From Actinomadura darangshiensis (GTDB lineage: Bacteria; Actinomycetota; Actinomycetes; Streptosporangiales; Streptosporangiaceae): a DNA stretch of 36,517 bases. The notes below the pieces were generated by a model. That model saw nothing but the letters and a program-made list of their open reading frames with translations, made no database searches and had not been told where the DNA came from. The stretch spans positions 1-36,517 of the forward strand of contig NZ_SMKY01000063.1 of the NCBI RefSeq assembly GCF_004349235.1, read 5' to 3'. Shown here one piece after another: positions 1 through 8,404 of the stretch. The stretch's first letter is position 1; every line of letters starts with the position of its first letter. Both the position numbers and the translations under genes were made by a program.

Positions 1-120
1 CACACCCAAGCAGACCTCGACGAGGTCGCCCGCCAACTCAACCAACGCCCCCGCCACACCCTGGGCTGGAAAACCCCAGCCCAGGCACTCAACGAGTTCC
101 TCGTTGCAACAACCGCTTGA
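1..120 (+). mobile_element. IS30-family transposase, C-terminal fragment
   Basis: The first 39 codons are open from the window edge to TGA at 118-120. They read as the end of an IS30-type DDE transposase: a segment [18 protein letters not shown] is the family's typical C-terminal signature, where the last helix follows the catalytic Glu region. The catalytic residues lie upstream of the window, so intactness cannot be judged. The right terminal inverted repeat should lie within the next few tens of bases (121-154), but it cannot be defined without the left end. The insertion sits only 34 bp from the stop codon of the convergent carboxypeptidase gene. Confidence 0.85.
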
Positions 121-154
121 CACCGCCCCGCTCGAAACAACAACACGCCGCAGG

Positions 155-2668
155 TCAACGAGGGAGGGTGACGGCTACCGGGGTTACTCCCGCCTTGCGG
201 AGTCGGGACGGGAGGGTTGCGGCGAACGGGTGGTGGTCCACCGGCAGGCCCTCGGGGTTGTCGATCACGTAGTGGACGACGCCGCCGGCGCGGGTCTCCG
301 TCCACGTCGCGCCGACCGAGCGGAGCACCGAGGCGGCCTTCGCGGCCTCGGCGGTCTTCACCGACACGCGGATCGGCGACTCGTACGACGGCAGCGCGGC
401 CGCCTGCTGAGCCGCCTTGGCAGTGGCGGTGACGTGCGGCGCCCCCGCCGGGTCCGGGCCGAGGATCGCGTTGTACAGCAGCTTCGCCGTCCCGTCGGTG
501 AACGCGCGGAAGTTCGGCTCCGCCGCGAACAGCACGGAGCGCCCCTCGCCGACGGCCTGGTCCACGACCGCCGCGGTGCCGCCCAGCTCGTCCGCGCCGC
601 GCTGGAACCCGGAGACGAACCAGTCGGGTGAGTCCACCTCCGGGTACGACGCGGCGACGCCGCTGGACGCCTTCATGACCATGTCGTAGGACGTGAAGTT
701 CCAGGCCGTCCCGCCGACGCCCTTCGACAGCGGGCTGCCGTCGTCCACCTGGACGCGGAACAGCGTGCCCGGGATGTCGGACGTCGGCTCCGCCAGCGTC
801 GCGGTCGTCAGGCCGAGCCGCGCCGCGAGCTGCGTGCCGCCCTGCCAGCCGATGTAGCGGCCGCCGCCGCGCGTCCACTGCTGGAGCGCGGTCCGCCCGC
901 TGTCACCGAGCGCGGTGTACGCGGAGGACGCCGGGCCGTCCGGCGTGAGCAGCACCTCGACGCCCTGCAGCTTGCCCGCCGCGACGTCCGCCGGGGTGAG
1001 CAGCGTGAACGGCAGCTTCCAGTCGCGGTCGAGGCGGTGGCGCAGCCATCCGGCCGACTCCCGTGCGGACGACGACGTCGCCGACAGCTGGAGGATGCCG
1101 AGCTTCGGCGCCTTCCCCTCGTGGCCGGGACGCGGTGCCGCCGGCGTCCGCACCGGAACCGCCCGCGGGTGCAGGACGGCACCGGACGACCCGCCCGCCA
1201 CGTTGCCGAGCAGCGGCAGGCTCCACGCCGTCACGTCGTAGAAGTACGGGAACGGCGTGTAGGAGTCCTCGTTGAGCATGGCCTGGATCCAGTGCTTCTG
1301 GCCCTGCGCCATCGAGATCCAGTACGTGCCCGCGGGCAGCGTCGTCTCGGCCTCGGGACGCCCGTAAGCCTTGAAGTCGGGGACGTCCAGCGGCCGGGCG
1401 AGCCGCTCGACGCGCACGCCCATCCGCTGCAGGCGCCGCACGATGAGCCGGACGCCCGCGCGCTTGGCCGGGTCGTCGTCGCGCAGGAAGTAGCTCCGGA
1501 CCTTCCGGTCGGGCACCGGCCGGTCGACCTGGTTCGGCGGGTTGTAGATCTGGTTGGGCTCCAGCTCCCCGGCCTTGCCCTGCTCGTAGGCGTCGACCGT
1601 CATCGCGCGCCACTCGGTGAGGATCTTGTGCCGGTCGCGGGCCGCCGCCGACAGCGACACCCACTGGGTGAGGTACTGCTCCTTCACCCGCTCCGGGTAC
1701 GGGCTCGCGTCGCCCTTCTCGTAGGTCATTCCCGCCGCGTGGAACGCGCTGGTCGGGACCGAGTCTCCGTACCCCTGGTAGAAGAGGTCGTAGACGTCGC
1801 GGTTGAAGAAGTCGATGCCCTGCCGCTTGAACTCGGCGGCCATCGCCGCGCCGTACATGTCGTTGATCCAGCCGACTGCCTGCTCGGGCGTCTCGTGGTA
1901 GACCGGGTCGGCGTTCGGCGGGAAGAAGAACGACGTCCCGCCCATCTCGTGGGCGTCGATGTACATCGCGGGCGGGTACTGGTTCAGCATCGCCAGCTTG
2001 CCGTCGGTCTCCGGCTGGGTGCGCGCGAACCAGTCGCGGTTCATGTCGAATCCGTAGGCGTTCTGCCGGGTCTTCAGCTCGCGGCCGTCCGGGTTCTGCG
2101 TCGGCAGGACGACGACGAGCGCGTTGTCGAGGATCGCGGTCGCGGCGCAGTCGGCGCGGTCGCCGAGGTCGCGGAGCACCTTGAGCGCGGCGTCCGTGCC
2201 GCTCGGCTCGTCGCCGTGGACGTTCCCGCTGATCCAAAGGATCGGCACGCCCCGGTCGGTGATCAGCTTGGCGAGCGCGGCGGGCGTGCGGGGGCTGCGG
2301 AGCAGGCCCGCCTCCAGCCGCACCTCCGCCAGCCCCGCCTTGGAGACCAGCTGGGGACGTCCCGCGATCGCGTACTTCAGCGGACGGCCCTGCGCGGTGG
2401 TCGCGAGCGTCCCGGACACGACGCGCTCGCTCTTCGCCGCGACCGTCTCCAGGTACTCGTCGGACTCGGCGGCGCTGACCGGCCGCTCACCGAGATCGAA
2501 GCCGAGAACCTGCTTGGGGGAGGGGACCTCGCCCCGGTAGACCGGCGTGGTCTGCGTCGGGTCGCAGCCGGGCGCGGCCGGGGCCGCGGCGGCGGGCGCC
2601 CCGAGCGACGCCGGCACCGCCAGGGACGCCGCCACGGCCAGGGGCAGCGCCAGTTCTCGGGCTCTCAT
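155..2668 (-). CDS. Secreted M14-family zinc carboxypeptidase
   Basis: A probable extracellular metallocarboxypeptidase of about 837 residues that would release C-terminal residues from peptides. I chose the ATG at 2668 because it opens a classic signal peptide (MRARELALPL, then an Ala-rich core ending near AAAAPAAP); an upstream in-frame start at 2710 would bury that signal. The M14 landmarks come in order: the zinc-binding HxxE in GNVHGDEPSG near residue 151, NPDGR and MNRDW near 193-212 (substrate-binding Asn/Arg), the third zinc ligand in IDAHEMGG near 240, and the catalytic Glu in MTYEKGD near 317. The C-terminal half, about 450 residues, is much longer than in classical carboxypeptidases and has no catalytic motif I recognise. 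It resembles the large actinobacterial zinc carboxypeptidases, in which the extra part may form a glutamine-amidotransferase-like or binding domain. Substrate specificity is unknown. Confidence 0.9.
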   Translation of the reverse strand: MRARELALPLAVAASLAVPASLGAPAAAAPAAPGCDPTQTTPVYRGEVPSPKQVLGFDLGERPVSAAESDEYLETVAAKSERVVSGTLATTAQGRPLKYAIAGRPQLVSKAGLAEVRLEAGLLRSPRTPAALAKLITDRGVPILWISGNVHGDEPSGTDAALKVLRDLGDRADCAATAILDNALVVVLPTQNPDGRELKTRQNAYGFDMNRDWFARTQPETDGKLAMLNQYPPAMYIDAHEMGGTSFFFPPNADPVYHETPEQAVGWINDMYGAAMAAEFKRQGIDFFNRDVYDLFYQGYGDSVPTSAFHAAGMTYEKGDASPYPERVKEQYLTQWVSLSAAARDRHKILTEWRAMTVDAYEQGKAGELEPNQIYNPPNQVDRPVPDRKVRSYFLRDDDPAKRAGVRLIVRRLQRMGVRVERLARPLDVPDFKAYGRPEAETTLPAGTYWISMAQGQKHWIQAMLNEDSYTPFPYFYDVTAWSLPLLGNVAGGSSGAVLHPRAVPVRTPAAPRPGHEGKAPKLGILQLSATSSSARESAGWLRHRLDRDWKLPFTLLTPADVAAGKLQGVEVLLTPDGPASSAYTALGDSGRTALQQWTRGGGRYIGWQGGTQLAARLGLTTATLAEPTSDIPGTLFRVQVDDGSPLSKGVGGTAWNFTSYDMVMKASSGVAASYPEVDSPDWFVSGFQRGADELGGTAAVVDQAVGEGRSVLFAAEPNFRAFTDGTAKLLYNAILGPDPAGAPHVTATAKAAQQAAALPSYESPIRVSVKTAEAAKAASVLRSVGATWTETRAGGVVHYVIDNPEGLPVDHHPFAATLPSRLRKAGVTPVAVTLPR

Positions 2669-2722
2669 GAGCCACAACGTGACACCGGCCGCCGGCGGCA
2701 CCAACGGCAACTTCTGCCAAGA

Positions 2723-3328
2723 TCAGTCGCGCTTCTCCGGGCGGGGCCGCGGGCCGGTCAGCGCGGCGGCCCGGTTGATCGCCTGCAGCGCGAACTCCTG
2801 CGTCCGGGTGAGGCCGCCCGGCCCGCGCCCGGGCTCGGCCGGCGCGGCGTCCTTCGGGGCGCCCGCGAGCTGCGCCTTCGCGCTCAGCCCGTACGACACG
2901 AACAGCAGCACGACGAACGCCGCCAGGTAGGCGAGGTGCTCGGCGAGGCCGCCCCACCTGCCCTTGAACACGTCCAGGACGGCGAACATCGCGAACCCCG
3001 CCATCCAGCCCGCCATCGGCGGCACGAGCAGCACGTCCCGGCGGAGCGCGAGGCCCGCGGCGGCGCAGACGACGAGCAGCACCTCGACCGCCTTGACGAA
3101 GACCAGGATCCCCGTCGCCGGACCGGACCCGAAGTAGCGCTCGATCTCGTCCAGCCGGTCGCCCCACAGCAGCACGGCGCCGGCGAGGCCGGCGACCCCG
3201 TACGCGATGAGGAACACGCCGACCGCGTAGTGGAACCGCTGCCACGTCGGCGACCGCTGCGCGAAGAAACCGCCGGCCGGCGTCGCGGTCGGGCCGGCTC
3301 CTGGCTGGGCACCCGCGCCCACCGTCAT
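2723..3328 (-). CDS. Small integral membrane protein, unknown function
   Basis: A 201-residue protein starting at ATG 3328, with GGGGGA 7 nt upstream. After a Pro/Gly-rich N-terminus (1-30) there are four probable membrane helices: FHYAVGVFLIAYGVAGLAGA, TGILVFVKAVEVLLVVCAAA, PPMAGWMAGFAMFAVLDVF and LAYLAAFVVLLFVSYGL. A charged cytoplasmic tail follows (RPRPEKRD end). The four-helix layout recalls DoxX-like proteins, but I see no defining motif and assign no function. It lies 54 nt upstream of the carboxypeptidase start on the same strand, so the two may be co-transcribed. Confidence 0.75.
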   Translation of the reverse strand: MTVGAGAQPGAGPTATPAGGFFAQRSPTWQRFHYAVGVFLIAYGVAGLAGAVLLWGDRLDEIERYFGSGPATGILVFVKAVEVLLVVCAAAGLALRRDVLLVPPMAGWMAGFAMFAVLDVFKGRWGGLAEHLAYLAAFVVLLFVSYGLSAKAQLAGAPKDAAPAEPGRGPGGLTRTQEFALQAINRAAALTGPRPRPEKRD

Positions 3329-3527
3329 AGTCCGTCCCCCATGTTCCCGTTCATGTGTTAGGCGCAAGATATCCCGGATAGGGTTCCGCCGACCTCCGAA
3401 ACGCGGTCCGCGCCGGCGTCCCCGGCCCGCCGTTTCCCGGCTGACCAGCCGGGGTGCTTGCGCACGGGCGGGCGAAGGGGGAGGCTGAAGCCACGTCGGG
3501 CCGCGCGGAGTCCGTGAGGAAGCAAGG

Positions 3528-3824
3528 ATGACGCCTGACGATACGGGAACCGCCGCGCCGTCGAAGACGCGGATCGAATATCTGGAAGAGCTCGGCGAGG
3601 AACTGGTCAAGCGTGGCCTCCGGGTGCGTCTCACCCTGCCCCGCGGCCAGTCGCCCAGCCTGCATGTGCTGAACCCGGGCGCGTCCGCCCTCACCGAGAA
3701 CATCCTGGCCGAGCAGGGCGCGGACGGCTGGTGGTACTGGTGGTCGTGGGCCGAGCGCATCGCGCCCGCCGCCGACGTCACCGCGGCCGCCGACAAGGTG
3801 GCCCTCGTCCTCGCCCTGCGCTGA
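3528..3824 (+). CDS. Small hypothetical protein with aromatic WWYWWSW patch
   Basis: A 98-residue soluble protein with ATG preceded by a purine-rich GAGGAAGCAAGG leader. A short disordered N-terminus leads to a charged helix (KTRIEYLEELGEELVKRG), then a strand-like segment (LRVRLTLP) and a striking aromatic run, DGWWYWWSWAERIAP, near residues 65-79. The C-terminus is another helix (AAADKVALVLALR). No signal peptide or membrane segment is visible. The pattern resembles small uncharacterised actinobacterial proteins. It is followed 12 nt downstream by a strong terminator, so it is probably a one-gene unit. Confidence 0.7.
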   Translation: MTPDDTGTAAPSKTRIEYLEELGEELVKRGLRVRLTLPRGQSPSLHVLNPGASALTENILAEQGADGWWYWWSWAERIAPAADVTAAADKVALVLALR

Positions 3825-3836
3825 CGGGCGCTCTGC

Positions 3837-3868
3837 GGCCGGGGCGGTCCCGCGGGGCCGCCCCGGCC
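3837..3868 (+). terminator. Strong intrinsic terminator of the small gene
   Basis: A 14-bp GC-rich stem (3837-3850 pairing with 3855-3868, one G-T wobble) closes a CGCG tetraloop 12 nt after the TGA at 3824. There is no long T-tract, as is usual in high-GC actinomycetes. Confidence 0.75.
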
Positions 3869-4167
3869 CTTGAATGTTGAGCCGCGAAACATTTCGCCGA
3901 TCCGGCTCGGGCCGCGCCGCCCGCACGCCGTTCACGATCTTCCGGGCGGTGTCCATGCCCGTACAGGGCCGCACCCATGTTGATCTCGCGTTACGTGATT
4001 GTTACCGCCGACAACAAATCAACATGGCGACAGATCTGGCGTGACGGGCGAACGCGACATAAGTTGCGGGGCACAACATTCACGCCGATGGGCGGGCGAA
4101 CCCGCACGCCGGCACCTGCTACCCCCCGGCCGCGGTACGGCGGCCACCCTCAGAAAGGACCCGGGCA
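3869..4167 (+). promoter_or_regulatory. Regulatory region of the sugar ABC operon
   Basis: This non-coding region, the upstream part of a 343-bp gap, is less GC-rich than its surroundings and holds repeated TGTTGA/TCAACA half-sites. One inverted repeat is AATGTT at 3873-3878 with AACATT at 3888-3893. A second has 10-bp perfect arms, CCATGTTGAT at 3975-3984 and ATCAACATGG at 4018-4027, separated by 33 nt. These are candidate operators for the ROK repressor encoded at the end of the operon. I could not fix a single convincing -35/-10 pair. The binding-protein gene's ribosome binding site, AGAAAGGA, lies at the downstream end. The operator role is inference. Confidence 0.5.
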
Positions 4168-5250
4168 ATGCGCAAGGGCATCCTCAGCCTGCTGGCCGTC
4201 ACGACGGCCGCGGCGCTCAGCCTCACCGCGTGCGGGGACGATGGCGGCGACTCCGGCGGTTCCGGAGAGGCCAAGGGCAAGGTCGGCGTGATCCTGCCCG
4301 ACACCGCCTCGTCCGCGCGCTGGGAGAACTTCGACCGCCCCTACCTGCAGCAGGCCTTCAAGGCGGCCGGCATCGAGAGCGACATCCAGAACGCCGAGGG
4401 CTCCGCCCAGCGGTTCCAGACCATCGCCGACCAGATGCTCACCAGCGGCGTCACGGTCATGCTCATCACCGGGCTCGACTCCAACTCCGCCGCCGCCGTG
4501 CAGCGCAAGGCGCAGGCGCAGGGCGTCAAGACCATCGACTACGACCGGCTCACCCTGGGCGGCGTCGCCGACTACTACGTGTCGTTCGACAACGTGAAGG
4601 TCGGCGCGACCATGGGCGAGGGCCTGCAGAAGTGCCTGGGCGACAAGGACGCCAACATCGTCTACCTGAACGGGTCGCCGACCGACAACAACGCGACGCT
4701 GTTCGCCCAGGGCGCGCACAGCGTCCTCGACAAGGTCTCCACCTACAAGAAGGTCGCCGAGCAGCCCGTCCAGGACTGGAAGGCCGAGAAGGCCGCCACC
4801 CTCTTCGAGCAGATGTGGACCGAGCAGCACGGCAAGATCGACGGTGTGCTCGCCGCCAACGACAACCTCGGCAACGCCGTGATCTCGATCCTGAAGAAGA
4901 ACCAGCGCGCCGGCAAGGTCCCGGTCACCGGGCAGGACGCCACCCCGCAGGGCCTCCAGAACATCATGGACGGCACCCAGTGCATGTCGGTCTACAAGCC
5001 CTCCAAGCAGGAGGCCGACGCCGCCGTGAAGCTGGCCGTCGCGCTGATCAAGGGCGAGAAGGGCCAGACGACCGCCACCTCGCACGACCCGGTGGGCAAG
5101 CGGGACGTCCCGTCGGTGCTGCTCAACCCCATCGGCATCAACAAGGACAATGTCAAGCAGGTCGTCGACGACGGTGCCGTCAAGGCCGCCGACCTCTGCA
5201 AGGGGGCGTACGCGGCCAAGTGCGAGGCCGCGGGCATCAAGGTCCAGTAA
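4168..5250 (+). CDS. Sugar ABC transporter substrate-binding lipoprotein (XylF-like)
   Basis: A 360-residue periplasmic-binding-protein type 1 lipoprotein that would capture a sugar outside the membrane. The signal peptide MRKGILSLLAVTTAAAL ends in the lipobox LTAC with Cys22 as the lipidated residue, followed by a Gly/Asp/Ser linker. The mature part starts KVGVILPDTASSARWENFDR, the layout of XylF/RbsB-type proteins (Peripla_BP_4), and has QRFQTIADQMLTSGV, KTIDYDRL and GVLAANDNLGNAVI ligand-pocket and hinge segments. The sequence KTIDYDRL is typical of xylose-binding proteins, so xylose or another aldopentose is the best guess. Start: ATG with AGAAAGGA upstream. It is first in the operon with the ATPases, permease and ROK regulator. 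Confidence 0.9.
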   Translation: MRKGILSLLAVTTAAALSLTACGDDGGDSGGSGEAKGKVGVILPDTASSARWENFDRPYLQQAFKAAGIESDIQNAEGSAQRFQTIADQMLTSGVTVMLITGLDSNSAAAVQRKAQAQGVKTIDYDRLTLGGVADYYVSFDNVKVGATMGEGLQKCLGDKDANIVYLNGSPTDNNATLFAQGAHSVLDKVSTYKKVAEQPVQDWKAEKAATLFEQMWTEQHGKIDGVLAANDNLGNAVISILKKNQRAGKVPVTGQDATPQGLQNIMDGTQCMSVYKPSKQEADAAVKLAVALIKGEKGQTTATSHDPVGKRDVPSVLLNPIGINKDNVKQVVDDGAVKAADLCKGAYAAKCEAAGIKVQ

Positions 5251-5267
5251 CGACCCCCGCCTGACCT

Positions 5268-5337
5268 CGTGGCGGGCCCCGCACCGCTGAGGGCGTCCCG
5301 AGTCCCCGGAAACCCGGGACGCCAGGGGCCCGCCACG
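5268..5337 (+). promoter_or_regulatory. Two-tier intercistronic stem-loop after binding-protein gene
   Basis: An outer perfect 13-bp stem (5268-5280 with 5325-5337) encloses an inner perfect 9-bp stem (5292-5300 with 5315-5323). It sits 17 nt after the binding-protein stop and 29 nt before the ATPase start. Such hairpins in ABC operons commonly protect the upstream message and partly terminate transcription, giving excess binding protein over transporter. That function is inferred here. Confidence 0.7.
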
Positions 5338-5366
5338 GGCGTGCGACAGAACCTGGAAGGAAACAC

Positions 5367-6152
5367 GTGGCTAAGAACGGAGACCCCGTCCTCCGCCTGA
5401 CCGGGCTCAACAAGAGCTTCGGCGCCGTCCACGTCCTGCACGACGTGGACTTCACACTGCGGCTGGGCGAGGTGATGGCCCTCGTCGGCGACAACGGGGC
5501 GGGCAAGTCGACCCTGATCAAGTGCATCGCCGGCATCCACCCGACCGACTCCGGGCAGATCGAGTTCGACGGCCGCCGGGTGACGATCGACGGGCCCCGC
5601 ACCGCGTCCGATCTCGGCATCGAGGTCGTGTACCAGGACCTCGCCCTCGCCGACAACCTCGACATCGTGCAGAACATGTTCCTCGGCCGCGAACGCCGCC
5701 GGGGCCTCGTGCTGGACGAGTCGTCGATGGAGGAGGCCGCCCGGGAGGTCCTCGCGCGGCTGTCGGTGCGCACCGTCAAGTCCGTCCGCCAGCAGGTGTC
5801 GAGCCTGTCCGGCGGGCAGCGGCAGACCGTCGCCATCGCCAAGGCCGCACTGTGGGAGTCCAAGGTCGTGATCCTGGACGAGCCCACCGCCGCGCTCGGC
5901 GTCGCCCAGACCGAGCAGGTGCTCAACCTCGTCCGGCGGCTCGCCGACAGCGGCCACGCCGTCGTGCTCATCTCGCACAACATGAACGACGTCTTCGAAG
6001 TGGCCGACCGCATCACCGCGCTCTACCTCGGCCGCGTCGCCGCGGACGTCGCCCGTTCCGAGGTCACCCACGGCCAGGTCGTGGAGCTCATCACCGCCGG
6101 CCGTTCCGGTGATCTCGGCCTCGCGCCGACGACCGCCGCCGAGAGCATCTGA
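5367..6152 (+). CDS. Sugar ABC transporter ATP-binding protein 1 (single domain)
   Basis: A 261-residue cytoplasmic ATPase that powers sugar import. All ABC motifs are present: Walker A GDNGAGKST near residue 43, a Q-loop in VYQDLAL, signature LSGGQRQ near 146, Walker B VVILDEPTAAL near 166 and the switch His in LISHN near 201. GTG start at 5367 with GAAGGA upstream. Family knowledge: XylG/RbsA/MglA ATPases of the CUT2 class usually carry two fused ABC domains of about 500 residues. This one has a single domain and is paired with a second single-domain ATPase downstream of the permease. It is 11 nt from the permease gene. Confidence 0.92.
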   Translation: MAKNGDPVLRLTGLNKSFGAVHVLHDVDFTLRLGEVMALVGDNGAGKSTLIKCIAGIHPTDSGQIEFDGRRVTIDGPRTASDLGIEVVYQDLALADNLDIVQNMFLGRERRRGLVLDESSMEEAAREVLARLSVRTVKSVRQQVSSLSGGQRQTVAIAKAALWESKVVILDEPTAALGVAQTEQVLNLVRRLADSGHAVVLISHNMNDVFEVADRITALYLGRVAADVARSEVTHGQVVELITAGRSGDLGLAPTTAAESI

Positions 6153-6163
6153 AGGGGGACCAC

Positions 6164-7450
6164 GTGCCCACCGACATCCCCAGGCAGAAGAAGGACGCCG
6201 TCATGAAGCTGGCGGACACGGACTTCGCCACCGACCGGCGCGAGCACGACGTGCGGTCAGCGGCGCTGGACTACTGGAACAAACTCAAGGCCGGAGAGCT
6301 GGGCGCACTCCCCGCCATCCTCGGCCTCGCCGCACTCGTGGTGCTGTTCACCTCGCTGAAACCCGACACGTTCCTCAGCAAGGCCAACGTCGCGAACCTG
6401 TCCACCCAGGCCCTGCCCATCACGATCCTCGCGATGGGCCTCGTCTTCGTGCTGCTCGTCGGCGAGATCGACCTGTCGGCCGGCGTCGCGAGCGGGCTCA
6501 GCGCGTCCGTCATGGCCAAGCTCCTCGTCGACGGCGGCCAGCCCTGGTACGTCACCATCATCAGCGCGGTGGCGACCGGCATCATCATCGGCACCGTGAT
6601 CGGCTGGCTCGTCTCGGTCCTGCGAATACCGTCGTTCGTCGTCACCCTCGCGTTCTTCCTCGGCCTGCAGGGCATCACGCTGCGGCTGATCGGCGAGGGC
6701 GGCACCGTCCCGGTGCGCGACGACGTCATCGTCGCGATCGCCACCAAGAACATGCCGATCTGGCTCGGCTGGGCGCTCGCCGTCGCCTGCTCCCTCGGCT
6801 ACACCGCCACGCTGCTGCTGCGCTGGCGCCGCCAGCACGTCCGCGGCCTGCACTCCAAGCCGCTGGAGTTCGTGCTCGCCCAGTCCGCCGTCGTCGCGGC
6901 GGCGCTGCTGATCAGCACCTACGTGCTCAGCCTGGACCGGGCCCCCAGCCCGCTGATCACGCTCGGCGGCATCCCGTGGGGCGTGCTGCTGGTCGGCATC
7001 CTGCTGATCGTCTGCACGTTCGTGCTCGGCCGCACCAGCTACGGGCGGCACATCTACGCCGTCGGCGGCAACGCCGAGGCCGCGCGCCGGGCCGGCATCA
7101 ACGTGGCCCGCATCCGGATCTCCGTCTTCATGATCGGGTCCGGGCTGGCGGCGGTCAGCGGCATCGTCGCCGCGTCCCGGCTCAACTCCGTCGCCACCGA
7201 CGCGGGCGGCGGCAACACGCTGCTGTACGCGGTCGGCGCCGCCGTCATCGGCGGGACGAGCCTGTTCGGCGGGCGCGGCAAGGCCCGCGACGCGGTCCTC
7301 GGCGGGCTCGTCATCGCCATCATCGAGAACGGGCTCGGGCTGCTAGGCACCAAGGCCTACCTGAGCTTCCTCATCACCGGGGTGGTGCTCCTGCTCGCCG
7401 CCACCATGGACGCGCTGGCCAGGCGCCGGCGGACGGCCGCCGGACGATGA
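6164..7450 (+). CDS. Sugar ABC transporter permease (XylH/RbsC-like)
   Basis: A 428-residue BPD_transp_2 family permease. A charged cytoplasmic N-terminus of about 45 residues precedes roughly ten hydrophobic segments, the first starting around LGALPAILGLAALVVLF. Family landmarks include ITILAMGLVFVLLVGEIDLS and SFVVTLAFFLGLQGI, and YAVGGNAEAARRAGI, the cytoplasmic EAA-like loop that contacts the ATPase. Near the C-terminus are AAVIGGTSLFGGRG and GGLVIAIIENGLGLL. GTG at 6164 is favoured by a GGGGGA site just upstream; an in-frame ATG at 6203 is possible but less well placed. The insertion of about 50 residues around positions 210-260 fits the longer XylH-type permeases. Confidence 0.92.
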   Translation: MPTDIPRQKKDAVMKLADTDFATDRREHDVRSAALDYWNKLKAGELGALPAILGLAALVVLFTSLKPDTFLSKANVANLSTQALPITILAMGLVFVLLVGEIDLSAGVASGLSASVMAKLLVDGGQPWYVTIISAVATGIIIGTVIGWLVSVLRIPSFVVTLAFFLGLQGITLRLIGEGGTVPVRDDVIVAIATKNMPIWLGWALAVACSLGYTATLLLRWRRQHVRGLHSKPLEFVLAQSAVVAAALLISTYVLSLDRAPSPLITLGGIPWGVLLVGILLIVCTFVLGRTSYGRHIYAVGGNAEAARRAGINVARIRISVFMIGSGLAAVSGIVAASRLNSVATDAGGGNTLLYAVGAAVIGGTSLFGGRGKARDAVLGGLVIAIIENGLGLLGTKAYLSFLITGVVLLLAATMDALARRRRTAAGR

Positions 7451-7645
7451 CGCGGTGCGCGCGGTGACCCCGTGAACACGGCCGGAGACGCCAGGGAGCC
7501 GGTGGCCCGCGCCATCGGCTCCCCGGCGTGGCCGGACCGTTCGGGCGTGCCGCCGAGCCGTTCCGGCACCGGGAACGCTGCTGATACGCTCACTGACCAC
7601 GACCGCCTGGAGGGCGGCGGTGCAGGACGGTGGGAGTCCCTCGGC

Positions 7646-8404
7646 ATGTCAGTGACACCGGCCTTGGACCTGCGCGGCATCGGCAAGAGCTTCGGGCCCG
7701 TGAAGGTGCTGGACGACGTGTCGTTCTCCGCCTACCCCGGTGAGATCACCGCGCTCGTCGGCGACAACGGGGCCGGCAAGTCCACCCTGGTCAACTGCAT
7801 CGGCGGCGTCCACCCGCCCGACAGCGGCGAGTACCGCTTCGAGGGCCGCCGGGTCCGGGTGCACAGCCCCCGCGACGCCAGCCTCCTCGGCATCGAGATC
7901 GTCCACCAGGACCTCGCCCTCTGCGAGAACCTCGACATCGTCCAGAACCTCTTCCTCGGCCGCGAGCAGCGCAACGGGCTCACCCTGGACGAGGACATGA
8001 TGGAGGAGATCGCGCGCACCACCCTGTCCGGGCTCGCGGTCCGCACCCTCGGCTCCGCCCGGCGGCCGATCTCCACGCTGTCCGGCGGGCAGCGGCAGAT
8101 CGTCGCGATCGCCCGCGCCGTCCTGCTCGACAACAAGGTCGTGATCCTGGACGAGCCCACCGCCGCGCTCGGCATCGCGCAGAGCCAGCAGATCCTGGAG
8201 GTCGTCCGGCGGCTCGCCGACAAGGGCCTCGCCGTCGTGCTGATCTCGCACAACATCAACGACGTCTTCGCGGTCTCCGACCGGATCGCCGCGCTGTACC
8301 TCGGCCGGATGGTCGCCCAGGTCCGCACGGCCGACGTCACCCACCGCCAGGTCGTCGAGCTGATCACCCGCGGGACCGGTGGAGAGGTGGGGCTGCGCCG
8401 ATGA
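7646..8404 (+). CDS. Sugar ABC transporter ATP-binding protein 2 (single domain)
   Basis: A second CUT2-type ATPase of 252 residues, clearly paralogous to the one at 5367. Walker A GDNGAGKST, Q-loop VHQDLAL, signature LSGGQRQ, Walker B VVILDEPTAAL and switch LISHN are all intact. I chose ATG 7646 (MSVTPALDLRG) because the conserved domain starts there and GGGAG lies 9 nt upstream. The reading frame is open back to a GTG at 7472, but that 58-codon extension is Pro/Ser/Gly-rich and unlike the family. Its stop overlaps the next gene's start. It may pair with ATPase 1 as a heterodimer on the permease, or serve as an alternative motor. Confidence 0.9.
   Translation: MSVTPALDLRGIGKSFGPVKVLDDVSFSAYPGEITALVGDNGAGKSTLVNCIGGVHPPDSGEYRFEGRRVRVHSPRDASLLGIEIVHQDLALCENLDIVQNLFLGREQRNGLTLDEDMMEEIARTTLSGLAVRTLGSARRPISTLSGGQRQIVAIARAVLLDNKVVILDEPTAALGIAQSQQILEVVRRLADKGLAVVLISHNINDVFAVSDRIAALYLGRMVAQVRTADVTHRQVVELITRGTGGEVGLRR

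Noticed and set aside
1037..3361. A 774-codon + strand frame opposite the carboxypeptidase and membrane-protein genes
   Set aside because: The translation is Arg/Val/Leu-rich without any domain, whereas the - strand frames hold M14 motifs and membrane helices.
7472..7645. N-terminal extension of the second ATPase from GTG 7472
   Set aside because: The extension is low-complexity, unlike the ABC family, and ATG 7646 sits right before the conserved domain.
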